Source of the DNA: Plantactinospora sp039889035
Lineage (GTDB): Bacteria > Actinomycetota > Actinomycetes > Mycobacteriales > Micromonosporaceae
Assembly (NCBI GenBank): GCA_039889035.1
Contig: JBDQQY010000002.1
Location: 1-64,000 of the forward strand
DNA: 64,000 nt
Reading direction: 5' to 3'
The notes beneath the pieces are model-generated. The model worked only from the letters and a program-made list of their open reading frames with translations. It searched no databases and was not told the origin of the DNA. Position numbers and translations under genes: made by a program. This document shows positions 39,665 through 47,427 of this stretch, piece after piece (the stretch's first letter is position 1; each line of letters starts with the position of its first letter).

Positions 39665-39759
39665 CGGCGTGGCCCCGACACTCGCACCCACCGTCGGAGT
39701 TCGGGGTGCCATCGGTAGTCCTGGACCCGTCGCCGGAGCCAGCCGCGAAGGTGTGTCAT
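39661..39759 (-). CDS. 32-residue basic peptide
   Basis: ATG 39759 to TGA 39661, with a GGAGCAA stretch upstream. Trp/Arg-rich (LRGWLRRRVQDYRWHPELRRW), so probably binds nucleic acid or membranes. Translationally coupled to the 39664 gene. Confidence 0.45.
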   Translation of the reverse strand: MTHLRGWLRRRVQDYRWHPELRRWVRVSGPRR

Positions 39760-40021
39760 CACCGGTTGCTCCTTCGGATTGTGGAGCGCGGGGGCCGGGC
39801 CCGTCCTGGCTCCGACCCCCACACTCCGGACTGGGGGGCCGGGGCCGGCGCTATCACGGGGAGAACGCGCCGGCCCCGGCGGTACAGGACGCGGGTCGCG
39901 GTTGCCGCCGGAGGGCTCGCGTCCGAAGCTGCGAATCGTACGCTCCAGAATGATTCTCGAACGTACGATCACCATCCCATGAGTCCGCCAAGGTCACAAG
40001 GGACTCACTGTCCGTAGATGA
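39760..40021. other. 262-bp non-coding control region
   Basis: No convincing gene. It contains GC-rich dyads (a GGGGCCGG-type pair around 39836-39880), the 35-bp operator-like dyad described separately, and a TGAGTCC/GGACTCA pair (39978-40005 area). It probably carries the leftward promoter for 39759-39128. Confidence 0.5.
39935..39969. promoter_or_regulatory. 35-bp dyad, likely operator
   Basis: The arms are ATCGTACG (39935-39942) and CGTACGAT (39962-39969), with an inner AGAAT-G-ATTCT centred on 39952. Overall 15 of 17 positions are symmetric. Too AT-rich and symmetric for the surroundings to be chance. Likely a repressor site, perhaps for the XRE or GntR protein nearby. Confidence 0.65.
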
Positions 40022-40065
40022 CAAACGGGGGGGCGACACCCGTGCGGGTGCCGCCCCTCCGTTTG
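40022..40065. terminator. bidirectional hairpin terminator
   Basis: Three nested stems, CAAACGG/CCGTTTG, GGGGCG/CGCCCC and CACCCG/CGGGTG, form one long hairpin with a 2-nt loop, directly after the leftward DUF397 gene (stop at 40073). Confidence 0.75.
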
Positions 40066-40072
40066 CTGTCGA

Positions 40073-40312
40073 TCAGATGCTGTCGAACGCGCCCAGCTTC
40101 GCGCCGGCCAGGAACGCCTCCCAGGACCTCGCGTTGACGACGGTGATCGGGCCGGTCGGGCCGGCCTCGCTCTCGGTCAGAGCCACATCGCCGGAGCCAT
40201 CGTTAGCCCGGGCAACGTACAGGCAACCCTCCGACGGGCCGGAAGTCTGTTCCGACTTCGACCAGTCGGTGAACCTGTCGTCCGTGGTGTTGGTGAACTG
40301 CGGGTCGGACAT
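40073..40312 (-). CDS. DUF397 protein
   Basis: 79 residues from ATG 40312 with GGAGGGATC upstream. It has the family pattern WSKSEQTSG...GCLYVAR, VALTESEAGP and WEAFLAGAKLGAFD. DUF397 proteins are usually encoded just after XRE-DUF5753 regulators, as here (16 bp gap); one characterised Streptomyces pair (Scr1/Scr2) behaves like a toxin-antitoxin module. In this prophage the pair may maintain lysogeny. Confidence 0.88.
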   Translation of the reverse strand: MSDPQFTNTTDDRFTDWSKSEQTSGPSEGCLYVARANDGSGDVALTESEAGPTGPITVVNARSWEAFLAGAKLGAFDSI

Positions 40313-40328
40313 GGTTGATCCCTCCGGA

Positions 40329-41186
40329 TCAGGTCGTGGCGGCCAACCGCTCGGCCACCTCGTTGATGAACGCCGCACTGTCCGCGTCAGACAGCGCAGC
40401 CCCGCGCACCCGCTCATGCAGGTCCGCATAACCGGCAACTTCCGCCGGAGACGTAACGAGCATGTCCCCGCTCACGTTGTCGACCGTCACGATCCGCGGG
40501 TCGGCCGGATCCGGGTAGGTGAAGTGCGTGAACGGTGCCCTCGGTGTGATGCCGTCGCCGATCTGCGCGTTTACCCGCAGCACGTGGACGGAGACGTTCC
40601 GGCGCCGGCCGAGCTTGACCAGGTGGTGAAGCTGCTCCAGCATCACTTCGGCGGGCACGGGCCAGCGCTCGAACGCCTGCGGTTCGAGCACCACGCGGTA
40701 CGTCGCCGTCTTCAAGATCTGCTGACGGGCCAGCCGGCCAGCGACGATCGCGTCCACGTTCGTGGCGCCGAGCGCACGGTGTCGGGCGTACCCCTCGGTC
40801 TGGAGCAGCCCCGGCAGAAGTAGTCCCGAGTACTCATCGACCTCTGCGGCGCCGTCTTCGACGATCGCGGCGTACCGCTGTCCCTGGCCCATGTCGGCGT
40901 ACCGCCGGTCGCGATACCATCCGCGTCCCGCATCCTCGGCGTACTGCTCCAACTCGGTCCACAGATCAGAGCCGCGTGGCACGTCGAGCGCATCCAGTAG
41001 ATCCCGGACCAGTCGCAGGTTCGGCCGCTGTCCGATGTCACTGAACGGGTTCTCCAGCCGGCTGATCACGGCTGTCGACACGCCGCTCTTGCTTGTCAGC
41101 TCCCGGTGGGTGTAGCCGCGCTGCTCGCGGAGGTGGAGCAATGCCGCGCCGAGCCGACGGGCGCGGGCGAACGGGTTCGGCGGCAA
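40329..41186 (-). CDS. XRE-DUF5753 transcriptional regulator
   Basis: 285 residues from TTG 41186, chosen because AGGAGG lies 4 nt upstream; ATG 41243 is an alternative that would add 19 residues. Residues 10-75 are an XRE HTH (GAALLHLREQRGYTHRELTSKSGVSTAVISRLEN). The remainder is DUF5753 (LLLPGLLQTEGYARHRALG, ERWPVPAEVMLEQLHHLVKLG, VSVHVLRVNAQIG). Directly upstream of DUF397 and divergent from the GntR gene; it may be the prophage immunity regulator. Confidence 0.88.
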   Translation of the reverse strand: MPPNPFARARRLGAALLHLREQRGYTHRELTSKSGVSTAVISRLENPFSDIGQRPNLRLVRDLLDALDVPRGSDLWTELEQYAEDAGRGWYRDRRYADMGQGQRYAAIVEDGAAEVDEYSGLLLPGLLQTEGYARHRALGATNVDAIVAGRLARQQILKTATYRVVLEPQAFERWPVPAEVMLEQLHHLVKLGRRRNVSVHVLRVNAQIGDGITPRAPFTHFTYPDPADPRIVTVDNVSGDMLVTSPAEVAGYADLHERVRGAALSDADSAAFINEVAERLAATT

Positions 41187-41399
41187 GGGACCTCCTGCCC
41201 GGTGGCGAACGATTCTGGTGGGTATCACGAGCGTACTCGGCATCCTGTAGCGATATTGACGTGCCGGTACGCTGGTGGGAAGCCCTGATGCGGGTCGGGC
41301 TGCGGAGTACCGGCGGACCTCGGGGGCGCCCGGGGTCCGCCGCCTCATGCCTACGTGCCTACGTGCGGACGTCCCCGGGTCACCGCATACCGTCCGTCC
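41187..41399. promoter_or_regulatory. divergent promoter region between XRE and GntR genes
   Basis: Holds a 9-bp inverted repeat CGGCGGACC/GGTCCGCCG (41311-41342) and, near the GntR start, tandem 8-mers GCCTACGT at 41349 and 41357 followed by GCGGACGT at 41365. The latter are likely operator sites. Nothing coding is seen. Confidence 0.55.
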
Positions 41400-41804
41400 A
41401 TGATCGATCCCGGGTCCGGGGTTCCGGCCTGGCGACAGATGGCGGATGACCTGCGGCAACGCATCCTCCGGGGCGAGTTTGCGCCCGGTCAGCGGTTGCC
41501 GTCGGAGCCCGACCTCGGCCACGAGTACGGCGTCGGGCGGACGACCGTGCGCCGGGCTGTCGCCGCGCTGAGGGCTGAGGGGTTGATCGTGGTGCAGCAC
41601 GGGTGGGGTACCCGGGTCCGGCCGGCGTCGGAGACGCAGGAGATCGCCGGCGAGTCGGGGATGGTCGTGTCGTGTCGGATGCCGACGCCGGAGGAGCGGG
41701 CGACGCTCGGACTCGCCGACGGGGTACCCATGCTCGTGATCAGCACGCCGGATGGGTTCCAGGACGCTTACCCGGGAGATGTGACCCACCTGCGGATCCC
41801 GTGA
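41400..41804 (+). CDS. GntR-family regulator, short form
   Basis: 134 residues from ATG 41400. The winged helix occupies residues 10-75 (WRQMADDLRQRILRGEFAPG, LPSEPDLGHEYGVGRTTVRRAVAAL, GLIVVQHGWGTRV). Only about 60 residues follow, with a strand pattern like the start of a UTRA domain but far too short for a complete effector domain. Possibly regulates the divergent repressor or integrase genes. Confidence 0.85.
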   Translation: MIDPGSGVPAWRQMADDLRQRILRGEFAPGQRLPSEPDLGHEYGVGRTTVRRAVAALRAEGLIVVQHGWGTRVRPASETQEIAGESGMVVSCRMPTPEERATLGLADGVPMLVISTPDGFQDAYPGDVTHLRIP

Positions 41805-41935
41805 GACTTGCCCCCATCCCTGATCAAGCGGCCGGGAGCGCGCCCGCGTAACCACCCGGAAACAGTCCGTGCGGTATCTGCTGAATCGGGCAGGTGGGAC
41901 CTTGATTGGCGAGACCGGTCTACGGACCATCGGGC

Positions 41936-42268
41936 ATGAACATCGACGCGGGCGGCATACAGCACTTACGCGCGGTCATCTACATACTCACCGGCGCCGA
42001 TCAGGCAAAACACGAGCGGGCATGCATCGCATGGTGTGACAAGAAGCGGTACCAGGTTGTCGGGCTAGTCATAGACGACCACCTGTCAAGCCGGTGGATG
42101 GATGTTTGCCGGATGACGACGAACGGCGAAGCCGACCTGATAGTGGTCTACGACCGGAACGATCGGCCACCCAACCGACTCCCACGCGTCGAGTCGCCCG
42201 AGCCGGACGAGCCGCCAGACGTCCCCCGCCAGCGACGCCCCCGCTCCGTTCGGAGGACTCGCTTATAG
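41936..42268 (+). CDS. resolvase-fold-like small protein without catalytic serine
   Basis: 110 residues from ATG 41936. AVIYILTGADQAKHERACIAWCDKKRYQVVGLVIDD followed by RWMDVCRMTTNGEADLIVVYDRNDRPPNRLPR follows the order of strands in serine-recombinase N-terminal domains, but the usual Tyr-x-Arg-x-Ser start is absent. The basic tail could bind DNA. Located beside the integrase, so it may be a recombination directionality factor; this is inference. Confidence 0.55.
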   Translation: MNIDAGGIQHLRAVIYILTGADQAKHERACIAWCDKKRYQVVGLVIDDHLSSRWMDVCRMTTNGEADLIVVYDRNDRPPNRLPRVESPEPDEPPDVPRQRRPRSVRRTRL

Positions 42269-42271
42269 ACG

Positions 42272-42303
42272 CCGCCCCCTGTCGGACCTCCGACAGGGGG
42301 CGG
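42272..42303. terminator. bidirectional terminator between the 41936 gene and int
   Basis: CCGCCCCCTGTCGG (42272-42285) pairs perfectly over 14 bp with 42290-42303 around an ACCT loop, between converging genes. Confidence 0.85.
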
Positions 42304-42327
42304 TACTTTCAGGTTGCGGTGCTTCTG

Positions 42328-43149
42328 CTAGTTGCTGCCGCTGAAGGTGGGGAGCGTCTGGATTGCGGCCCGGCGCTCCTCATCGTCAACCAGGGTGTAG
42401 ATCGCCGTCGTCTGCGGGCTGGAGTGCCGCAGCAACTCCTGCGTCACCCGGATGTCCCTCGTGTGCTTGTACGTCGTCGTCCCGTACCAGTGCCGCAGCC
42501 GGTGGAGTGCCACGCCGGGCATCTTCAGGTTTCGGCGGAAGTACAGCGCCGTCCTGATCGAGACGTACTTCGCGCCGGCCAGCTCGCCCGTGTCGGTGAA
42601 CGCGAGTGGACCGTCAGGTAGGTCCTTCACCGCCGTCCAGATCGCCGGGTGGGTCGGCACCACGCCGGGCTTGTTCCCCTTCCCCTTCCGGATCCGGACC
42701 GCTGTCTCGGTGATGTCCCCGCGGTCGAGTTGGGCGATCTCGCAGCAGCGGAGCCCCGCGTAGGCGGCGAGGATCGACCAGAGCCGGAACGGGTCGCGGG
42801 CTTCGGTGAGGATCTTCTGTAGCTGCCGGTCGGTGACGGGGCGGGGAAGTCCCCGGATGGCCGGCGGGCGGGGAAGCAGGTCGGTGGGGTTGAAGTCCAA
42901 CTTCGGATCGTAGGGGTTGGTGGCCCAGACGAAGAAGCTGCGGACCGCCCCGTAGTACGTCTCCCGGGTGGCGGGCGACCAGTCGTCTCGGTAGATCCAC
43001 ACCTTCAGTTCGTCGGAGGTCGCCGCCGTGATGCCGTGGGGAAGGTCGGCATCGATGCGGTTGAGGATGTCGCGCCGGTCGCCGATGGTCCGTCTGCTTC
43101 GGCTACATGTGCGCAGCCAGTCCACGTACTCGTCGATGAGTGCTGTCAT
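42328..43149 (-). CDS. int: tyrosine integrase
   Basis: 273 residues from ATG 43149. A core-binding domain (1-95) is followed by the catalytic domain with Arg134 (AGLRCCEI), a Lys near 157, His216-x-x-Arg219 (LHRLRH), His242 (LRHSSPQTT) and nucleophile Tyr251. All six positions are present. It is short because no N-terminal arm-binding domain is obvious. It is the last gene of the prophage and catalyses its integration and excision. Confidence 0.92.
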   Translation of the reverse strand: MTALIDEYVDWLRTCSRSRRTIGDRRDILNRIDADLPHGITAATSDELKVWIYRDDWSPATRETYYGAVRSFFVWATNPYDPKLDFNPTDLLPRPPAIRGLPRPVTDRQLQKILTEARDPFRLWSILAAYAGLRCCEIAQLDRGDITETAVRIRKGKGNKPGVVPTHPAIWTAVKDLPDGPLAFTDTGELAGAKYVSIRTALYFRRNLKMPGVALHRLRHWYGTTTYKHTRDIRVTQELLRHSSPQTTAIYTLVDDEERRAAIQTLPTFSGSN

Positions 43150-43478
43150 GTACTGATCCTTCGTTAAGTCCGCGTGACGGGAAATCGGGCAGCCCGTGGA
43201 AGTTCTACGAAACCTGGCCGGTCCGGGCCGGTCCGATTGGTGGGACGGGGGCTAGCCGACGCGGGCCGGACGGCGGGTTGTGGGGTTCGGCGCCGAGCGT
43301 CCGGGTCGTCCGGACGGCCGATTGTCCCTAGGCCGATCGATCTTCGGCCGTTCGGCGGGATCAGTGGGCCGAGAGGTCAGCGCGGGCTTCGCTGTCGTAG
43401 TCTGCCATGGACGCGAACTGGGAATCCGCTGTCAGCCATCGACGGATCTTGTCGTACACGAGTCCTAATCTCCAGGTC
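43150..43478. other. 329-bp non-coding region, probable attachment region
   Basis: Between int and the next gene. It contains tandem 10-mers GGCCGGTCCG (43216-43225 and 43226-43235), a palindrome CGTCCGGACG (43307-43316) and a GGCCGA/TCGGCC hairpin (43331-43349). The switch from phage to host DNA should lie here or just beyond; the core cannot be named without the left end. Confidence 0.45.
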
Positions 43479-44330
43479 ATGGTCGATCCGCTCGCCACCG
43501 AGGCGCGTCGTCTGCGTACCGTCGAGCTGCTGTCCGCACGAGAGATCCGGCGACGGCTCGGGATCGGCAAGGACCCGTTGTCGGCGTTGCTCCGGGATGT
43601 TCCCCCGCCGGAGTGGACGAAACGGCCCAACGCCAAGGACGAGTTGCGGGCCCGGGCCGTCGAGCTGCGTGGGGCGGGCCGGTCGGTGCCGGAGATCGCC
43701 GAGGAGTTGGGGGTGGCGAAGTCGACGGCGTACCGGTGGGTCCGGCACCTGCCGCTCGACCCCGACCCGGAAGCCGAGGCCGACCGCCGACGAGCACACT
43801 CTCGCCGGATGACCGACGCGCTCTGGGGGTCGCACCGGGCGGCCCGGGACACGGCCCGGGCGCAGACAATCAAGGCGACCGCGGCCTGGGTGAAGGCCCT
43901 CCGCTACCGCGAGTTGATCCTGGTGGGTGCGGCGATCTACTGGTGCGAAGGTGCCAAGGCGAAGCCCTGGCGCCCGAACGACTGTCGCGTCAAGTTCGTC
44001 AACAGCGACCCGGGCCTGATCCTCCTGTTCATCCGCTTCGTCGAGGCGCTGGGAGTGCGGCGGTCGGCCCTGCGGTTCCAGGTCAGCATCCACGAGACGG
44101 CCGACGTGGAAGCCGCCGGGCGGTGGTGGTCTGATCTGGTGGGCGTACCAATGGAGGCTTTCCGGAGACCCTCGCTCAAGCGGCACCGGCCGGCGACCAA
44201 TCGGCGGAACACCGGCGACGGCTATCGCGGCTGCCTGGTCGTCGAGGTCCCTGGCTCAAGCCGGCTGTACTGGAAGATCGAAGGGATCATGCGCGGTATG
44301 ACAGATGAGGATCCGGAGGCGGGGCGGTAG
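43479..44330 (+). CDS. HTH plus LAGLIDADG-like protein
   Basis: 283 residues from ATG 43479 (ATG 43407 would add 24). Residues 5-35 (LRTVELLSAREIRRRLGIGKDPLSALLRD) and 48-85 (VELRGAGRSVPEIAEELGVAKSTAYRWVRHL) are two helix-turn-helix units. The C-terminal half (LVGAAIYWCEGAK, VKFVNSDPGLILLFIRFVEALG, HETADVEAAGRWWSDL, YRGCLVVEV) matches a homing-endonuclease-like family common in actinomycetes. May be a domesticated or mobile nuclease; whether it is host or phage is unclear. Confidence 0.7.
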   Translation: MVDPLATEARRLRTVELLSAREIRRRLGIGKDPLSALLRDVPPPEWTKRPNAKDELRARAVELRGAGRSVPEIAEELGVAKSTAYRWVRHLPLDPDPEAEADRRRAHSRRMTDALWGSHRAARDTARAQTIKATAAWVKALRYRELILVGAAIYWCEGAKAKPWRPNDCRVKFVNSDPGLILLFIRFVEALGVRRSALRFQVSIHETADVEAAGRWWSDLVGVPMEAFRRPSLKRHRPATNRRNTGDGYRGCLVVEVPGSSRLYWKIEGIMRGMTDEDPEAGR

Positions 44331-44377
44331 GGTGTAGATGCTCTCCAACTGAGGGATGTTTTGTCCCTTTTGGGTGA

Positions 44378-44448
44378 TCCCGGGTCGTCTAATGGCAGGA
44401 CGTCAGGTTTTGGTCCTGATTGTAGGGGTTCGAATCCTCTCCCGGGAG
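44378..44448 (+). tRNA. tRNA-Gln (anticodon TTG)
   Basis: Acceptor TCCCGGG (44378-44384) pairs fully with CCCGGGA (44441-44447). The D-arm is GTC...GAC, the anticodon stem TCAGG/CCTGA with loop TTTTGGT gives anticodon TTG, and the T-loop is TTCGAAT. Discriminator G at 44448; CCA is not encoded, as is usual in actinobacteria. Confidence 0.95.
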
Positions 44449-44520
44449 CTCCGCCCATCGTCGCTGGTGCCTGGTTAGCATGGGGCCGCACACTGCCGGC
44501 CTTCTGACGGGAGCATTCTC

Positions 44521-46035
44521 GTGTCCCAGCCCCGCCTCCGCACCGTCGTCGTCCTCGCCGCCGGTGAGGGCAAGCGGATGAAGTCGGCGCTACCCAAGGT
44601 GCTCCATCCGATCCTCGGCCGCACCCTGCTCGGCCACGTGCTCGCGGCGGCCGCTCCGGTGTCGGCCGACCGTACGCTGGTGGTGGTCGGCCACGGTGCC
44701 GATCAGGTCACCGCGCACCTGCGCGAGGTCGCCCCGTACGCCGAGCCGGTGCTCCAGGCCGAGCAGCACGGCACCGGGCACGCCGTCCGGATCGCCCTGG
44801 AGAGTGCGCCGGACGCCGGTGGCACCGTGGTGGTGCTCAACGGAGACGTACCGCTGCTGCGGCCGGAGACCGTCACCGAGCTGGTCGCCGCGCACGAGGC
44901 CGCGTCAGCGGCGGCGACCGTACTCGCCGCCGAGGTGGCCGACCCGACCGGCCTGGGCCGGATCGTCCGGGGCGCCGACGGCGGGCTGGAGCGGATCGTC
45001 GAGGAGCGCGACGCCAACCCTGCCCAGCGGGCGATCCGTGAGATCAACGCCGGGATCTACGCCTTCGACGCCGCGCTGCTGCGCGACGCGCTGGGCAAGC
45101 TCTCCACCGACAACGACCAGGGCGAGGAATACCTGACCGACGTCTTCGGCCAGTTCGCCGCGACCGGCGAGACGGTGGCGGTGCACGTGGCGGCGGACGC
45201 CACCGAGACGCTGGGCTGCAACGACCGGGTCGAGTTGGCAGCGCTGCGCCGGCTGCTGCGGGACCGGGTCAACGAGGGCTGGATGCGGAGCGGAGTGACC
45301 CTGCTCGACCCGGCGACCACCTGGATCGACGTCACCGTCACGCTGGGCCGGGACGCGGTGGTCGACCAGAACACCCAGCTCTGCGGCGCCACCACGGTCG
45401 GTCCGGAGGCGGCGGTCGGCCCGGACACGACCCTGATCGACACCACCGTCGGCGCGGGCGCCACGGTGATCCGGGCGCACGCGGTCGGCGCGGCGGTCGG
45501 CCCGGGCGCGAGCGTGGGGCCGTACGCGTACCTGCGGCCGGAGGCGACGCTGCGGGAGAAGGCGAAGGTCGGCACCTTCGTCGAGGTGAAGAAGTCGGAG
45601 ATCGGCGAGGGGGCCAAGGTGCCCCACCTGACGTACGTCGGGGACGCCACGATCGGGCCACGGGCCAACATCGGCGCCGGGACGCTCTTCGTGAACTACG
45701 ACGGGGTCAACAAGCACCACACGGTGGTCGGTGAGGCGGCCTTCGTCGGCTGTGACACCAGCCTGGTCGCGCCGGTCGAGGTGGGCGCCGGGGCGTACGT
45801 GGCGGCGGGCAGCGCGGTGACCGTGGACGTGCCGCCGGGGGCGCTCGCGGTCACCCGGGCCCAGCAGCGCAACATCGACGGCTGGGTGCTGCGCCGCCGG
45901 GCCGGCACGAAGTCGGCGGCGGCCGCGGAGCGTGCCGGACAGGGGGCGCCGGGCGCAAGCGAAGGTGAGCCACTGCACGGGGGATCCGTAGCGGGTGAAG
46001 GTCGTCCGGCCTCGGGAGATACTGCAACCGAATAG
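44521..46035 (+). CDS. glmU: bifunctional GlmU
   Basis: 504 residues from GTG 44521. The N-terminal uridyltransferase starts VVLAAGEGKRMKSALPKVLHP, and the C-terminal left-handed beta-helix acetyltransferase shows YLRPEATLREKAKVGTFVEVKKSEIGEGAKVPHL-type hexapeptides and NIGAGTLFVNYDG. It makes UDP-GlcNAc from glucosamine-1-phosphate for peptidoglycan. A Gly/Ala/Ser-rich tail of about 40 residues after the catalytic parts is typical of actinobacteria. prs follows. Confidence 0.96.
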   Translation: MSQPRLRTVVVLAAGEGKRMKSALPKVLHPILGRTLLGHVLAAAAPVSADRTLVVVGHGADQVTAHLREVAPYAEPVLQAEQHGTGHAVRIALESAPDAGGTVVVLNGDVPLLRPETVTELVAAHEAASAAATVLAAEVADPTGLGRIVRGADGGLERIVEERDANPAQRAIREINAGIYAFDAALLRDALGKLSTDNDQGEEYLTDVFGQFAATGETVAVHVAADATETLGCNDRVELAALRRLLRDRVNEGWMRSGVTLLDPATTWIDVTVTLGRDAVVDQNTQLCGATTVGPEAAVGPDTTLIDTTVGAGATVIRAHAVGAAVGPGASVGPYAYLRPEATLREKAKVGTFVEVKKSEIGEGAKVPHLTYVGDATIGPRANIGAGTLFVNYDGVNKHHTVVGEAAFVGCDTSLVAPVEVGAGAYVAAGSAVTVDVPPGALAVTRAQQRNIDGWVLRRRAGTKSAAAAERAGQGAPGASEGEPLHGGSVAGEGRPASGDTATE

Positions 46036-46086
46036 TCTCTGGCCCAACGCCGGGTGACCCACCGACAAACGGGAGCAGACGAGCCG

Positions 46087-47067
46087 ATGGGCAGCATCGT
46101 CGCCGAAAATCGCAAGAGTCTGATGCTCTTCTCCGGAAGGGGATTTCCGGAGCTGGCAACGGAGATCGGTGAGGTGCTCGGGGTGGCGCCGACACCGTCC
46201 GACGCGTACGAGTTCGCCAACGGTGAGATCTTCGTACGGTTCAAGGAGTCGGTGCGTGGTTCGGACGCCTTCGTGGTGCAGTCCGTCACGCACGGTGTGA
46301 ACAAGTGGGTCATGGAGACCCTGATCATGATCGACGCGTTGAAGCGCGGCTCGGCCAAGCGGATCACCGTCGTGTTGCCGTTCTATCCGTACTCGCGGCA
46401 GGACAAGAAGCACCGCGGCCGGGAGCCGATCTCGGCGCGGCTGGTGGCGGACCTGCTCAAGACGGCCGGCGCCAACCGGATCCTCACCGTGGACCTGCAC
46501 ACCGCGCAGATCCAGGGATTCTTCGACGGGCCGGTGGACCACCTCTTCGCGATGGACATCCTGGCCGAGTACGTCCAGCGCAAGTACGCCGGCCGCCCGA
46601 TGACGGTGGTGGCCCCGGACTCGGGCCGGGTACGCGTGGCGGAACGCTGGACCGACCGGCTCGGCGGCTGTCCGCTGGCGTTCATCCACAAGACCCGGGA
46701 CCCCTCCAAGCCGAACCAGGTGGTGGCGAACCGGGTGGTCGGGGACGTCGAGGGTCGGGTCTGCCTGATCGTCGACGACATGATCGACACGGGTGGCACC
46801 ATCTGCAAGGCAGCCGAGATCCTGCACGAGGCGAAGGCCGCGGACGTGCTGGTGGCCTCCACCCACGCCCTGCTCTCCGACCCGGCGACCGAACGGCTGA
46901 AGAACAGCCGGATCAGCGAGGTGGTGGTGACCAACACCCTGCCGCTGCCGCCGGAGAAGCAGCTCGACAAGCTCACCGTGCTCTCCATCGCGCCGCTGCT
47001 GGCCCGGGCGATCCGCGAGGTCTTCGACGACGGCTCGGTGACCACCCTCTTCGGCGGGCTGAGCTGA
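46087..47067 (+). CDS. prs: ribose-phosphate pyrophosphokinase
   Basis: 326 residues from ATG 46087, where GGGAGC lies upstream and the N-terminus matches the family; an earlier ATG at 46054 is less likely. DAFVVQSVTHGVNKWVMETL, PFYPYSRQDKKHRGREPISARL and the PRPP loop LIVDDMIDTGGTI (about 226-238) are diagnostic. Makes PRPP from ribose-5-phosphate and ATP. The glmU-prs pairing is conserved in actinobacteria. Confidence 0.96.
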   Translation: MGSIVAENRKSLMLFSGRGFPELATEIGEVLGVAPTPSDAYEFANGEIFVRFKESVRGSDAFVVQSVTHGVNKWVMETLIMIDALKRGSAKRITVVLPFYPYSRQDKKHRGREPISARLVADLLKTAGANRILTVDLHTAQIQGFFDGPVDHLFAMDILAEYVQRKYAGRPMTVVAPDSGRVRVAERWTDRLGGCPLAFIHKTRDPSKPNQVVANRVVGDVEGRVCLIVDDMIDTGGTICKAAEILHEAKAADVLVASTHALLSDPATERLKNSRISEVVVTNTLPLPPEKQLDKLTVLSIAPLLARAIREVFDDGSVTTLFGGLS

Positions 47068-47081
47068 CGCTGCCCGGCGAA

Positions 47082-47111
47082 CCGACCCGACACCGCGCCG
47101 GGTCGGGTCGG
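47082..47111 (+). terminator. terminator after prs
   Basis: CCGACCCGAC (47082-47091) pairs over 10 bp with GTCGGGTCGG (47102-47111) around a 10-nt loop. Confidence 0.75.
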
Positions 47112-47427
47112 TCGACGGTCCCCCTCCGGGGGTGGCGGGCGTGGGGCTGGCGGCGGTGCCGGGAGACGGAATTGGCGGATGGCGAATGGCGCCGACGTGG
47201 CTGGGCGGGGACCGCCGCAAAGCCGCATCGGGGCTCGGGTAGACTGGTGCGGTTGCCACGGCGAGGGTGCCCTGCGGGCCGCTGAAGCAAGCGCCGCACG
47301 GATGCACCGTCATCGACGCGGTGCTCCGGGCAGTGGCCACACGCAAAGCCCCTAGCGCGCCCTTCGCCCAAGCACCGCAGACCGCCAGCCGACGTAGCGC
47401 CGCAGTGACCGTATCAGGAGTCTTCCC
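47112..47427 (+). promoter_or_regulatory. 316-bp leader region of rplY
   Basis: No gene is visible. TAGACT at 47240-47245 is a plausible -10 hexamer, which would give a leader of roughly 180 nt. CAGGAG at about 47415 is the ribosome site. The long GC-rich leader might carry regulation, but I see no known riboswitch. Confidence 0.4.

Noticed and set aside
44378..44448. tRNA-Gln as the prophage attachment site
   Set aside because: Wrong side of the tRNA, intervening gene, intact tRNA with no visible partial duplicate near int.
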